From contig NZ_WJOK01000008.1 in the NCBI RefSeq assembly GCF_009649785.1, positions 124,001 to 188,000 of the forward strand: 64,000 bases of DNA, read 5' to 3'. The notes under the pieces are model-generated. The model worked only from the letters and a program-made list of their open reading frames with translations. It was not told the origin of the DNA and searched no databases. The DNA is from Agrobacterium tumefaciens (GTDB taxonomy: Bacteria; Pseudomonadota; Alphaproteobacteria; Rhizobiales; Rhizobiaceae). Shown one piece after another: positions 55,442 to 64,000 of this stretch. Numbering within the stretch: the first letter of the stretch is position 1; each line of letters starts with the position of its first letter. Both the position numbers and the translations under genes were made by a program.

Positions 55442-56730
55442 GTGCCGTGACCGTTCTCAAAAACCTTCGCATCGTTGATCCCTCCCGCAATCTGGACGAG
55501 GTGGGCAGCATCGTCATCGGTGCCGACGGCACGATCCTCGCCTCCGGCGGGCAGGCACACAACCAGGGTGCGCCCGAGGGTGCGACGGTTCGCGACTGCA
55601 AGGGGCTGCTGGCCGTTCCCGGTCTGGTGGATGCCCGCGTCTTTGTCGGTGAGCCGGGCGGCGAACACCGTGAAACCATCGAATCCGCATCGCGCGCGGC
55701 AGCGGCCGGCGGCGTCACCAGCATCATCGTCATGCCGGACACCGACCCCGTTATCGACGACATTGCGCTGGTCGAATATGTGAAAAAGGCGGCACGCGAC
55801 AAGGCGCTCGTCAATGTGCATCCCGCCGCAGCACTGACCAAGGGCCTCAACGGCGAGGAAATGACCGAGATCGGCATGCTGAAGGAAGCCGGTGCGGTTG
55901 CCTTCACCAATGGACGCAGGGCGCTTTCCGACACGCTGGTGCTGCGCCGCGCCATGACCTATGCGCGCGAATTGGGTGCGGTGATTGCACTTGAGACCCG
56001 CGACAAATATATCGGCGGCGGCGACATGAACGAGGGGCTTTTCGCAAGCTGGCTCGGTCTGTCCGGAATCCCCAAGGAAGCCGAGATCATTCCGCTCGAG
56101 CGCGACCTGCGCATTGCCGGTTTGACGCAAGCGATCTATCACGCCGCCAAGATTTCCGTGCCGGAGTCGGCGGAAGCGATCCGTCTTGCCCGGCAGCGGG
56201 GCGTCAAGGCGACCTGCGGCATCTCGATCAACCATCTGACGCTGAACGAGAACGATATCGGCGAATACCGTACGTTCTTCAAGCTCTCACCTCCCTTGCG
56301 CGCAGAAGACGACCGCAAGGCCATGGTCGAGGCGCTGAAGGATGGCACGATCGACATCATCGTTTCCTCGCACGACCCGCAGGACGTGGACACCAAGCGC
56401 CTGCCCTTTTCGGATGCGGCAAGCGGTGCGGTGGGGCTGGAAACCATGCTGGCGGCGGCGCTTCGCCTTCACCATAGCGGCGAAGTTCCGCTGATGCGGC
56501 TGATCGATGCGCTTTCCACCCGCCCGGCGAAAATCTTCGGACTGGATGCGGGATCGCTTAAAGCCGGCGCGAAGGCTGATATCACGCTGATCGACCTGGA
56601 CGAGCCTTGGCTGGTTGCGAGAGATCAACTGGTGTCGAAATCCAAGAATACGCCGTTTGAGGATGCCCGTTTCAGCGGCCGCGCTGTCGCCACTTATGTG
56701 GCTGGCAAAGCGGTTCATTCCTTGGCATAA
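55438..56730 (+). CDS. Dihydroorotase-like protein, probably catalytically inactive (PyrC'/PyrX type)
   Basis: 430 residues, class I dihydroorotase length. The metal-binding DxHxH is lost: [14 protein letters not shown] has Arg67 and Phe69 where active enzymes have His, and Gly replaces the substrate Arg. Later metal positions are also altered: ALETRD where a His-Cys-Glu-Asp type segment is expected, ISINHL (Asn for the first His of HH), and SSHDPQD around 312. Overlap with pyrB by 4 nt fits the noncatalytic PyrC' that assembles with PyrB in Pseudomonas. A separate active dihydroorotase would be needed elsewhere in the genome. Annotation as pyrC is common but likely misleading. Confidence 0.85.
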   Translation: MSAVTVLKNLRIVDPSRNLDEVGSIVIGADGTILASGGQAHNQGAPEGATVRDCKGLLAVPGLVDARVFVGEPGGEHRETIESASRAAAAGGVTSIIVMPDTDPVIDDIALVEYVKKAARDKALVNVHPAAALTKGLNGEEMTEIGMLKEAGAVAFTNGRRALSDTLVLRRAMTYARELGAVIALETRDKYIGGGDMNEGLFASWLGLSGIPKEAEIIPLERDLRIAGLTQAIYHAAKISVPESAEAIRLARQRGVKATCGISINHLTLNENDIGEYRTFFKLSPPLRAEDDRKAMVEALKDGTIDIIVSSHDPQDVDTKRLPFSDAASGAVGLETMLAAALRLHHSGEVPLMRLIDALSTRPAKIFGLDAGSLKAGAKADITLIDLDEPWLVARDQLVSKSKNTPFEDARFSGRAVATYVAGKAVHSLA

Positions 56731-56778
56731 GATCACGGACATGGGATCACGCAGGCGCGCGACGAGAGGGAACGTTGA

Positions 56779-57396
56779 ATGAGTGCTTTGACTGACTGGC
56801 AGACGGCGCCTGCCCTTCTCGCGCTTGCGGCGCTGATTGGCTATCTATTCGGCTCGATACCCTTCGGCCTGCTTCTTACCCGCATGGCGGGGCTGGGCGA
56901 TGTGCGCAAGATTGGTTCCGGCAATATTGGCGCCACCAATGTGCTGCGCACCGGCAACAAGAAGCTCGCCGCAGCGACATTGCTGCTGGATGCGCTGAAG
57001 GGCACCGCCGCAGTGCTCGTCGCCAATGCGCTCTGGGGTTACGAGGCGTCGCTGGTTGCCGGTTTCTTTGCCTTTCTCGGCCATCTGTTTCCGGTGTGGC
57101 TCGGTTTCAAGGGCGGCAAGGGCGTGGCGACCTATATCGGCGTGCTTTTAGGCGCTGCCCCCCTGATGATGCTGGCTTTTGCGCTGATCTGGCTCGCAAC
57201 CGCGTTCATCACCCGGTATTCCTCGCTGTCGGCGCTGGTTGCCATGCTTGTGATCCCGGTCGCCCTCTGGATAGTCGGGCCTGAAAAGACGGCGCTTCTG
57301 GTAACGTTGCTGAGCGTGATTTCCTGGTGGAAACACCGGGAAAACATCGCACGGCTTCTGGCCGGCACGGAAAGCAGGATCGGGCAAAAGGGCTAA
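56779..57396 (+). CDS. plsY: Acyl-phosphate:glycerol-3-phosphate acyltransferase
   Basis: 205 residues, an integral inner-membrane enzyme with about five to seven helices that makes lysophosphatidic acid from acyl-phosphate. The three loop motifs are present: [53 protein letters not shown] and [18 protein letters not shown]. It begins 48 nt after the pyrC-like gene and ends 21 nt before dprA. Confidence 0.96.
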   Translation: MSALTDWQTAPALLALAALIGYLFGSIPFGLLLTRMAGLGDVRKIGSGNIGATNVLRTGNKKLAAATLLLDALKGTAAVLVANALWGYEASLVAGFFAFLGHLFPVWLGFKGGKGVATYIGVLLGAAPLMMLAFALIWLATAFITRYSSLSALVAMLVIPVALWIVGPEKTALLVTLLSVISWWKHRENIARLLAGTESRIGQKG

Positions 57397-57417
57397 GGCC
57401 AGCTTTAGGGATACGTC

Positions 57418-58557
57418 ATGCCGCATGAGGAAACGACACGGCAGGGCATAGAGCTTTCCGCGCGGCAGCGGGTCGCATGGCTTCGGCTGATCCGCAGCGA
57501 CAATATCGGCCCCGTCACCTTCCGCGAACTCATCAATCATTTTGGCAGCGCTGAAAAAGCGCTCTCTGCCCTGCCCGAGCTTTCAAGGCGCGGCGGTTCA
57601 TTGCGCAGTCCGCGCATTGCCACACAGGCGGAAGCGGAAGGTGAAATCGAAACGGCTGAAAGATTCGGCGCTCGCTTCGTCGGCATCGGTGAGCCAGACT
57701 ATCCGCCTGCCCTGCGACAGCTCGACGGCGCGCCGCCACTGATCGCCATGAAGGGATCAGCATCCACCGCAACAAGACCTTGCGTCGGCATCGTCGGATC
57801 ACGCAACGCCTCCATCAACGGCGCGAAATTCGCCGCGATGCTGGCGCGCGATTGCGGTCGTGCGGGCTATACGATCGCTTCCGGGCTGGCGCGCGGCATC
57901 GATGCGGCAGCGCACCGGGCAAGCCTTGCAACCGGCACGGTGGCCATGCTGGCGGGCGGTCTCGACCGTCCCTACCCGCAGGAAAATTTCGGGCTCTTGC
58001 AGGACATCTACGAACAGGGCGGCGCGACGATCAGCGAAATGCCCTTCGGCTGGGAGCCCCGCGCTCGGGATTTCCCCCGCCGCAACCGGCTGATATCGGG
58101 CGTCTCGCTCGGCGTCGTCATAGTGGAAGCGGCAGAACGATCCGGTTCGCTCATCACGGCGCGTCTTGCCGGCGAAGCGGGGCGGCTGGTTTTCGCCGTA
58201 CCAGGCTCCCCACTCGATGCGCGCTGCGAAGGCACCAACCGGCTGATCAAGGAAGGCGCGATGCTGACCACGGGGGCGGCCGATATTCTCGATGCGCTAC
58301 GACCGCTGATGGAACCGCAATTGCCCTATGACCGCAAGGTCGAGGAACCACGATCCGATGAGGAAATGTCACCACCGGGAGATGACGAGCGTAGCATCGT
58401 TGCCGCCGCTCTCGGGCACTCGCCCGTCGAAACGGACGATATCATTCGCCACACGGGTTTTTCCGCAGCCACGGTTCACATGGTGCTGCTGGAACTCGAT
58501 ATTGCCGGGCGGTTAAACCGGCACGCCGGGGGGCGGGTTTCGCTCCTCGCGGATTGA
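57418..58557 (+). CDS. dprA: DNA-processing protein DprA
   Basis: 379 residues. DprA loads RecA onto incoming single-stranded DNA in transformation. An N-terminal SAM-like region (WLRLIRSDNIGPVTFRELINHFG) is followed by the extended Rossmann domain: VGIVGSRNASINGAKFA, IASGLARGIDAAAHRASL, NRLISGVSLGVVIVEAAERSGSLITA and AVPGSPLD. The C-terminal winged helix (VETDDIIRHTGFSAATVHMVL) is the DML1-like domain. Its last 45 nt overlap the convergent small gene. Confidence 0.95.
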   Translation: MPHEETTRQGIELSARQRVAWLRLIRSDNIGPVTFRELINHFGSAEKALSALPELSRRGGSLRSPRIATQAEAEGEIETAERFGARFVGIGEPDYPPALRQLDGAPPLIAMKGSASTATRPCVGIVGSRNASINGAKFAAMLARDCGRAGYTIASGLARGIDAAAHRASLATGTVAMLAGGLDRPYPQENFGLLQDIYEQGGATISEMPFGWEPRARDFPRRNRLISGVSLGVVIVEAAERSGSLITARLAGEAGRLVFAVPGSPLDARCEGTNRLIKEGAMLTTGAADILDALRPLMEPQLPYDRKVEEPRSDEEMSPPGDDERSIVAAALGHSPVETDDIIRHTGFSAATVHMVLLELDIAGRLNRHAGGRVSLLAD

Positions 58558-58743
58558 AAGCTTGCGCCGCCCGCTCTGGATATCGCCGACTTCCACATAG
58601 GCCATTTCAATCAGATAGCACAGCATGTCGGCGCCCTCGCGATTGGCGACGAGCCTCAGTTCCGCGAGCATCTGGCGAATGTAAGCCAAGTTCTCTCTGG
58701 TCCCTTCATTATCGGCATTATTGTTTGTTGCGTTCGGGACCAT
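58513..58743 (-). CDS. Small hypothetical protein overlapping the dprA 3' end
   Basis: 76 residues from the ATG at 58743 (AGGA 7 nt upstream; an ATG at 58764 is less well placed). The central helices ENLAYIRQMLAELRLVANREGADMLCYLIEMAYVEVGDI look like a compact helical protein; the N-terminus is Asn-rich. There is no signal peptide or membrane helix. I believe close homologues occur across Rhizobiaceae, but I do not recognise a named family. The 45-nt convergent overlap with dprA is antisense in both mRNAs. Confidence 0.68.
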   Translation of the reverse strand: MVPNATNNNADNEGTRENLAYIRQMLAELRLVANREGADMLCYLIEMAYVEVGDIQSGRRKLSIREERNPPPGVPV

Positions 58744-58894
58744 ATATCTATCCTGGAATTTCAACCTGAAACAAAGATCATTACGTCAATTCAAATCATG
58801 TTGGTCACTATAACAAATTTACCAAAGATTGCAATACAACGACAGATTATCCATAGGTTGCAATTGCCTTGGAGCGATAAAATCGGGCTTGCCT

Positions 58895-58923
58895 CTTGAC
58901 CCGCGCGCATTACCTGTCCATGT
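58895..58923 (+). promoter_or_regulatory. Candidate promoter for topA
   Basis: CTTGAC (58895-58900), 17-nt spacer and CCATGT (58918-58923). CTTGAC is the full alphaproteobacterial -35 consensus; the -10 matches four of six bases of CTATAT. It lies about 80 nt before the topA ATG. Confidence 0.45.
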
Positions 58924-59001
58924 CGAATTATAAAGAAGGCGAATTGCGGCATTATGCCGTGATCCGGCTATGTTAACGGACCAGTTCCAGAGAAAAACAA
59001 T

Positions 59002-61686
59002 ATGAATGTCGTCGTCGTAGAATCTCCTGCCAAAGCCAAGACGATCAACAAGTATCTTGGTCCGGGCTACAAGGTTCTTGCATCCTTTGGCCACGTCCGG
59101 GACCTTCCTGCCAAGGACGGATCTGTGCTGCCCGACCAGGACTTCGAAATGTCCTGGGAGGTCGATAGCGCATCCGCCAAGCGCATGAAGGACATTGCCG
59201 ACGCGGTGAAATCCTCCGACGGCCTGTTTCTCGCAACCGACCCGGATCGCGAGGGTGAAGCAATTTCCTGGCATGTGCTTGATCTCTTGAAGAAGAAGCG
59301 CGTTCTCGGCGACAAGCCGGTGAAGCGCGTGGTCTTCAACGCCATCACCAAAAAGGCGGTACTGGACGCGATGGCGAACCCGCGCGACATCGACGTGCCG
59401 CTGGTCGATGCCTATCTTGCCCGCCGTGCGCTGGATTATCTTGTCGGTTTCAACCTGTCGCCGGTTTTGTGGCGCAAGCTGCCGGGCGCCCGTTCCGCCG
59501 GCCGCGTGCAGTCCGTTTCGCTACGTCTCGTCTGCGACCGCGAAGCCGAGATCGAGCGTTTCGTCTCCGAGGAATACTGGAACATCAGCGCGCTGTTGAA
59601 GACACCGCGCGGTGACGAGTTCGAGGCGAAGCTGGTTTCCGCCGATGGCAAGAAGCTGCAAGGCCGTTCGATCAAGACAGGAGATGACGCCAACCGCCTG
59701 AAGGCGCTCCTGGAAGGCGCGACCTATATTGTCGATACGGTCGAGGCGAAACCCGTCAAGCGCAATCCCGGCCCGCCCTTCACCACCTCGACGCTGCAGC
59801 AGGCTGCCTCCTCGCGCATGGGCTTTTCGGCCTCGCGCACCATGCAGGTGGCCCAGAAGCTTTATGAAGGTATCGACATCGGCGGCGAAACCGTTGGTTT
59901 GATCACCTATATGCGTACCGACGGCGTGCAGATGGCGCCGGAAGCGATCGATGCCGCACGCCGCGCCATCGGCGAGCAGTTCGGCGACCGCTATGTGCCG
60001 GAAAAGGCGCGCTTCTACTCGACCAAGGCAAAGAACGCGCAGGAAGCGCACGAAGCTATCCGTCCGACCGATTTTAACCGCACACCGGATCAGGTGAAGC
60101 GTTACCTCGATGCCGACCAGTTGCGTCTTTACGACCTGATCTGGAAGCGCGGCATTGCGAGCCAGATGGCATCTGCCGAAATCGAACGTACCACCGTGGA
60201 AATCCTTGCCGACAAGGACGGTGAAAAGGCCGGGCTTCGTGCCGTCGGTTCCGTCATCCGCTTCGACGGCTTCATTGCCGCCTATACCGACCAGAAAGAA
60301 GATGGCGAGCAGAGCGACGACGGTGACGATGAAGGCCGCCTGCCGCAGATCAATGCGCGCGAGAACCTCGCCAAGCAGAAGATCAACGCCAGCCAGCACT
60401 TCACCGAGCCGCCGCCGCGTTATTCGGAAGCATCGCTCATCAAGAAGATGGAAGAACTCGGCATCGGCCGTCCTTCCACCTATGCGGCAACACTGAAGAC
60501 TCTAAGCGACCGCGAATATATCATCATCGACAAGCGCAAGCTCATTCCCCATTCGCGCGGACGGCTGGTGACGGCTTTCCTCGAAAGCTTCTTTGCCAAA
60601 TATGTCGAATACGACTTCACCGCCGATCTGGAAGAAAAGCTCGACCGCATTTCCGCGGGCGAACTGGACTGGAAGCAGGTGCTGCGCGATTTCTGGAAGG
60701 ATTTCTTCGCGCAGATCGAAGATACCAAGGAATTGCGCGTTACCAACGTGCTGGATGCGCTCAATGAAGTTCTGGCCCCGCTGGTCTTCCCCAAGCGTGA
60801 GGACGGCTCCGATCCGCGCATCTGTCAGGTTTGCGGCACCGGCAACCTTTCGCTGAAGCTCGGCAAATATGGCGCTTTCGTCGGTTGCTCCAATTACCCG
60901 GAGTGCAACTTCACCCGCCAGCTCACGTCCGATGGCTCGGAAGCCGAAGCTTCCGTATCCAATGAGCCGAAAGCGCTGGGTGCCGATCCGATGACCGGCG
61001 AGGAGTTGACGCTTCGGTCTGGCCGTTTCGGCCCGTACATCCAGCGCGGCGATGGCAAGGAAGCCAAGCGCTCCTCGCTGCCCAAGGGCTGGAAGCCTGA
61101 GGACATCGACCACGAAAAGGCGCTGGCGCTCATCAACCTGCCGCGCGATATCGGCAAGCATCCCGAAACCGGCAAGATGATTTCCGCCGGGCTTGGCCGC
61201 TACGGACCCTTCCTGTTGCATGACGGTTCCTATGCGAACCTCGAAAGCATCGAAGACGTGTTCTCGATCGGCCTCAACCGTGCCGTTACCGTCATTGCCG
61301 AGAAGCAGAGCAAGGGACCGGGGCGCGGCCGCAACGGCACGCCTGCGGCGCTGAAGGAACTGGGTGATCACCCCGATGGCGGCCCGATCACTGTCCGCGA
61401 CGGGCGTTACGGCGCTTACGTCAACTGGGGCAAAGTTAACGCCACCATTCCAAAGGGGCAGGATCCGACCTCCGTGACGCTGGACGAATCGCTGGTGCTG
61501 ATTGCCGAGCGTATCGCCAAGACAGGAACCGGCGGCAAGCCCGCCAAGGCCAAGAAACCTGCTGCCAAGAAGGCCGATGGCGACACAGCCGCAAAGCCGA
61601 AGGCGACAAAAGCCAAGGCCGCAACGAAAAGCAAGACGGCTGCCAAGCCGAAGGCCGCAGCCAAACCCAAGAAGGCAGAATCGTGA
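59002..61686 (+). CDS. topA: DNA topoisomerase I
   Basis: 894 residues. The type IA enzyme relaxes negative supercoils. The Toprim domain is at the N-terminus (MNVVVVESPAKAKTINKYLG, ATDPDREGEAISWHV). The active-site Tyr is in GLITYMRTDGVQ. DIGRPSTYAATLKTL-like GIGRPSTYAATLKTLSDR follows. One zinc ribbon remains (CQVCGTGNLSLKLGKYGAFVGC with YPEC), followed by topoisomerase C-terminal repeats (LRSGRFGPYIQRGDG, GLGRYGPFLLHDG, VRDGRYGAYVNWG) and a Lys/Ala-rich tail. The stop overlaps the rnr GTG by 4 nt. A YjhX (TopAI) homologue is at 46648. Confidence 0.96.
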   Translation: MNVVVVESPAKAKTINKYLGPGYKVLASFGHVRDLPAKDGSVLPDQDFEMSWEVDSASAKRMKDIADAVKSSDGLFLATDPDREGEAISWHVLDLLKKKRVLGDKPVKRVVFNAITKKAVLDAMANPRDIDVPLVDAYLARRALDYLVGFNLSPVLWRKLPGARSAGRVQSVSLRLVCDREAEIERFVSEEYWNISALLKTPRGDEFEAKLVSADGKKLQGRSIKTGDDANRLKALLEGATYIVDTVEAKPVKRNPGPPFTTSTLQQAASSRMGFSASRTMQVAQKLYEGIDIGGETVGLITYMRTDGVQMAPEAIDAARRAIGEQFGDRYVPEKARFYSTKAKNAQEAHEAIRPTDFNRTPDQVKRYLDADQLRLYDLIWKRGIASQMASAEIERTTVEILADKDGEKAGLRAVGSVIRFDGFIAAYTDQKEDGEQSDDGDDEGRLPQINARENLAKQKINASQHFTEPPPRYSEASLIKKMEELGIGRPSTYAATLKTLSDREYIIIDKRKLIPHSRGRLVTAFLESFFAKYVEYDFTADLEEKLDRISAGELDWKQVLRDFWKDFFAQIEDTKELRVTNVLDALNEVLAPLVFPKREDGSDPRICQVCGTGNLSLKLGKYGAFVGCSNYPECNFTRQLTSDGSEAEASVSNEPKALGADPMTGEELTLRSGRFGPYIQRGDGKEAKRSSLPKGWKPEDIDHEKALALINLPRDIGKHPETGKMISAGLGRYGPFLLHDGSYANLESIEDVFSIGLNRAVTVIAEKQSKGPGRGRNGTPAALKELGDHPDGGPITVRDGRYGAYVNWGKVNATIPKGQDPTSVTLDESLVLIAERIAKTGTGGKPAKAKKPAAKKADGDTAAKPKATKAKAATKSKTAAKPKAAAKPKKAES

Positions 61687-64000
61687 GCAAGGCGCCGCGT
61701 CAGAGACAGGGTTCCGCCAGCGACGGCTTCGGACGTACCGGGCGCGGCAAGCGGGCAAATGAAGGTGAAGGCATCATCCATGGCGAGGTGCCTTCCCGCG
61801 AAGTGCTGCTGAAATTCATCGCCGAGCATCCGCAGCAGGCCTCCAAGCGCGAAATCGCCAAGGCTTTCGGGCTGAAGGGCGACGACCGCGTTGTGCTCAA
61901 GGCACTGCTGAAGGAGCTTGAAACCGATGGCATGGTGCAGAAGAGCCGCAAGACGCTGACGCGACCGGGTGGCCTGCCGCCGGTGACGGTTCTCGACATC
62001 ACCACCCGCGACAAGGACGGCGAATTGATCGGCCGGCCTGCCGAATGGCCTGAAGATCAGGGCGCGGCCCCCGCCGTGCTCATCCGCCAGTCCTCGCAGG
62101 ATCGCAGTAAGAAAGCCCCTGCCGCCGGTCTCGGCGATCGCATTCTGGCAAAAATATTCCCGTCCAAGGACAGCGTCGGCCCGGCCTACACGGCCCGCGT
62201 CGTCAAGCTGATCGACCGCCGTCAGAACGCACTGCTTGGCGTGTTCAAGGAAACGGAAGGCGGCGGCGGACGCCTGATGCCGATCGACCGGCGCGGCGAG
62301 GAAATGGTCATCGACCCCGAGAGTGTGGGCGATGCCAAGGACGGCGACCTGATCGAGGTGGAAACCTCGCGCAACAGCGGTCGTTACGGCCTGACGCGCG
62401 CAAAGGTTCTTTCGGTCGTCGGCTCAGTCGCCTCGGAAAAGGCGATCTCGATGATCGCGATCCATGCCCACGGTATTCCGCACATCTTCCCGCCGAATGT
62501 TCTGGCCGAGGCGGATGCCGCAAAACCCGCGACCATGTCGCACCGTGAAGACTGGCGCGACCTGCCGCTGATCACGATCGATCCGGCCGACGCCAAGGAC
62601 CATGACGACGCGGTCTATGCCGAACTCGACCCCTCGCCCGACAATCCTGATGGAGTGATCGTCACCGTCGCTATCGCCGACGTGTCCTGGTATGTGCGAT
62701 CAGGCGCACCGCTCGACCGCGAGGCGCTGAAGCGTGGTAACTCCGTCTATTTCCCTGATCGTGTCGTGCCGATGCTGCCGGAACGCATCTCCAACGACCT
62801 CTGCTCGCTGAAGGAAGGCGTCGACCGCCCTGCCCTTGCTGTGCGGATGACGTTCTCGAAGGAAGGCCGCAAGGCGAGCCACACTTTCCATCGCATCATG
62901 ATGAAGAGTGCCGCCAAGCTCTCCTACCAGCAGGCGCAGGCCGCAATCGACGGCCGCCCGGACGACAAGACCGGCACGCTGCTGGAGCCGATCCTGAAGC
63001 CGCTGTGGCACGCCTATGCCGTGATGAAGCGCGGCCGCGATCGCCGCCAGCCGCTGGAACTCGACATGCCGGAGCGCAAGATCCAGCTCAGGCCCGACGG
63101 CACTGTGGACAAGGTCATCATTCCCGAACGCCTCGACGCGCACAAGCTGATCGAGGAAATGATGATTCAGGCGAACGTCGCCGCCGCAGAGACCCTGGAA
63201 AAGAAAAAGCAGCGGCTGGTCTACCGCGTGCATGACGCCCCCACACTTACCAAGCAGGAAGTGCTGCGCGAATTCCTCGGCACCATCGGCATTTCCATGG
63301 CCAAGGGTGTCGCGATGCGCGCCAATTCCTTCAACGGCATTCTGGCGCGCGCACTCGACACGCCGCACCAGATCATGGTCAACGAGATGGTGCTGCGCAG
63401 CCAGAGCCAGGCGATCTACAGCCCGGAAAATATCGGCCATTTCGGCCTCAACCTGATGAAGTACGCGCATTTCACCTCACCGATCCGCCGTTATGCCGAC
63501 CTGATCGTGCATCGGGCGCTGGTCGGATCGCTAGGCCTCGGCGAAGGCGGCATCACCCCGCATGAAGAGGCGACGCTGGACGATATAGCCGCCGAAATCT
63601 CGACCTTCGAGCGCCGCGCCATGGCCGCAGAGCGCGACACCATCAACCGGCTGATCGCGCACCATCTTTCCGAGCGCGTCGGTGAGGAGTTCGATGGCCG
63701 CGTCGCGGGTGTCACCAAGGCGGGACTATTTGTCGCGCTGCCGCAGTTTGGCGCCGACGGGTTTGTTCCTATATCTACACTTGGAACCGACTATTTCCTC
63801 TACGACGAAGCCCATCAGGCTCTGACGGGGGAAAAGACGGGTCTCGGTTATCAACTCGGCGATACGGTTCAGGTGCGGCTTGCAGAAGCGGTACCCTTGG
63901 CTGGTGCGCTGCGGTTCGAAATGCTGAGCCCGGGGCGCAAGATGCCGGTCGGCTCGCGGTCGTTCCACAAGGCAGGCCGGCGGACATCACGTCCTTCCGC
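61683..64000 (+). CDS. rnr: Ribonuclease R (5' part, about 772 codons)
   Basis: The 3'-5' exoribonuclease digests structured RNA. It starts with a GTG at 61683 overlapping the topA stop and continues past the right edge. A winged-helix-like N-terminus (SREVLLKFIAEHPQQASKREIAKAF) and cold-shock domains precede the RNB catalytic domain: ITIDPADAKDHDDAVYAE with the metal-binding Asp residues, PDRVVPMLPERISNDLCSL and YAHFTSPIRRYADLIVHRAL. The S1 domain begins near 63690 (DGRVAGVTKAGLFVALP). Overlap with topA is the usual arrangement in Rhizobiales. Confidence 0.95.
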   Translation, partial: MSKAPRQRQGSASDGFGRTGRGKRANEGEGIIHGEVPSREVLLKFIAEHPQQASKREIAKAFGLKGDDRVVLKALLKELETDGMVQKSRKTLTRPGGLPPVTVLDITTRDKDGELIGRPAEWPEDQGAAPAVLIRQSSQDRSKKAPAAGLGDRILAKIFPSKDSVGPAYTARVVKLIDRRQNALLGVFKETEGGGGRLMPIDRRGEEMVIDPESVGDAKDGDLIEVETSRNSGRYGLTRAKVLSVVGSVASEKAISMIAIHAHGIPHIFPPNVLAEADAAKPATMSHREDWRDLPLITIDPADAKDHDDAVYAELDPSPDNPDGVIVTVAIADVSWYVRSGAPLDREALKRGNSVYFPDRVVPMLPERISNDLCSLKEGVDRPALAVRMTFSKEGRKASHTFHRIMMKSAAKLSYQQAQAAIDGRPDDKTGTLLEPILKPLWHAYAVMKRGRDRRQPLELDMPERKIQLRPDGTVDKVIIPERLDAHKLIEEMMIQANVAAAETLEKKKQRLVYRVHDAPTLTKQEVLREFLGTIGISMAKGVAMRANSFNGILARALDTPHQIMVNEMVLRSQSQAIYSPENIGHFGLNLMKYAHFTSPIRRYADLIVHRALVGSLGLGEGGITPHEEATLDDIAAEISTFERRAMAAERDTINRLIAHHLSERVGEEFDGRVAGVTKAGLFVALPQFGADGFVPISTLGTDYFLYDEAHQALTGEKTGLGYQLGDTVQVRLAEAVPLAGALRFEMLSPGRKMPVGSRSFHKAGRRTSRPS

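Overview
The window is a gene-dense stretch of core chromosome from an alphaproteobacterium of the Rhizobiaceae, most likely Agrobacterium or a close relative. The evidence is a CckA hybrid kinase, a giant apolipoprotein-like coiled-coil protein matching the Agrobacterium Growth Pole Ring protein (GPR) a few genes from PBP1a, an alphaproteobacterial RNase E with an insertion in its S1 domain and a GWW tail, a DksA without a zinc site, and a TTAA-N7-TTAA CtrA-type site. I see no phage, insertion sequence, CRISPR array, tRNA or rRNA.

Layout. 1-4.5 kb: clpS-clpA (clpA runs off the left edge) and cckA. 4.6-11.1 kb: a small Cys-containing secreted protein, a FliO-like membrane protein, dksA, a SixA-like phosphatase, the ycjX-ycjF pair and a secreted protein of unknown function. 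11.1-14.8 kb: folate genes folP-folB-folK, a DUF922 protein, a noncoding stretch with a perfect 21-bp palindrome and a strong terminator, a 2Fe-2S ferredoxin and an Hpt protein. 15.3-21.8 kb: the 2183-residue GPR homologue with long internal repeats. 21.9-30.4 kb: phzF-like, nadK, a secreted protein, an isochorismatase-like hydrolase, prfB with a programmed frameshift, PBP1a and the amidase amiC. 30.4-34 kb: rne behind a 615-nt leader. 34-38.6 kb: an SDR that lacks the usual catalytic pair, a NIPSNAP/ABM gene pair divergent from an ArsR-type regulator, an aminotransferase and a DsbA-like protein. 38.7-42.7 kb: aroQ-accB-accC-aat, then DUF2155 and an NDUFA12-like protein. 42.7-50.9 kb: acetyltransferases, gatB, gatCA, a YjhX (TopAI) homologue, a UPF0173 hydrolase, a PhnA-like protein, ruvX and two overlapping small membrane-protein genes. 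51-58.7 kb: TetR, GNAT, AidB-like, pyrB with a probably inactive pyrC-like partner, plsY, dprA. 59-64 kb: topA and rnr (rnr runs off the right edge).

Themes. Several products concern cell cycle and envelope growth (CckA, GPR, PBP1a, AmiC, one CtrA-type site). Others serve translation and RNA turnover (prfB, gatABC, aat, rne, rnr) and central biosynthesis (folate, fatty acid, shikimate, pyrimidine, phospholipid). Nothing looks like a wholly new multi-gene system. The most interesting items are the expanding GPR repeat array, the YjhX/GNAT pair near topA, the pseudo-dihydroorotase, an unlisted 53-residue gene under a CtrA-type box, and the palindrome plus putative sRNA at 13.7-13.95 kb. All family assignments come from reading the sequence; no searches were run.
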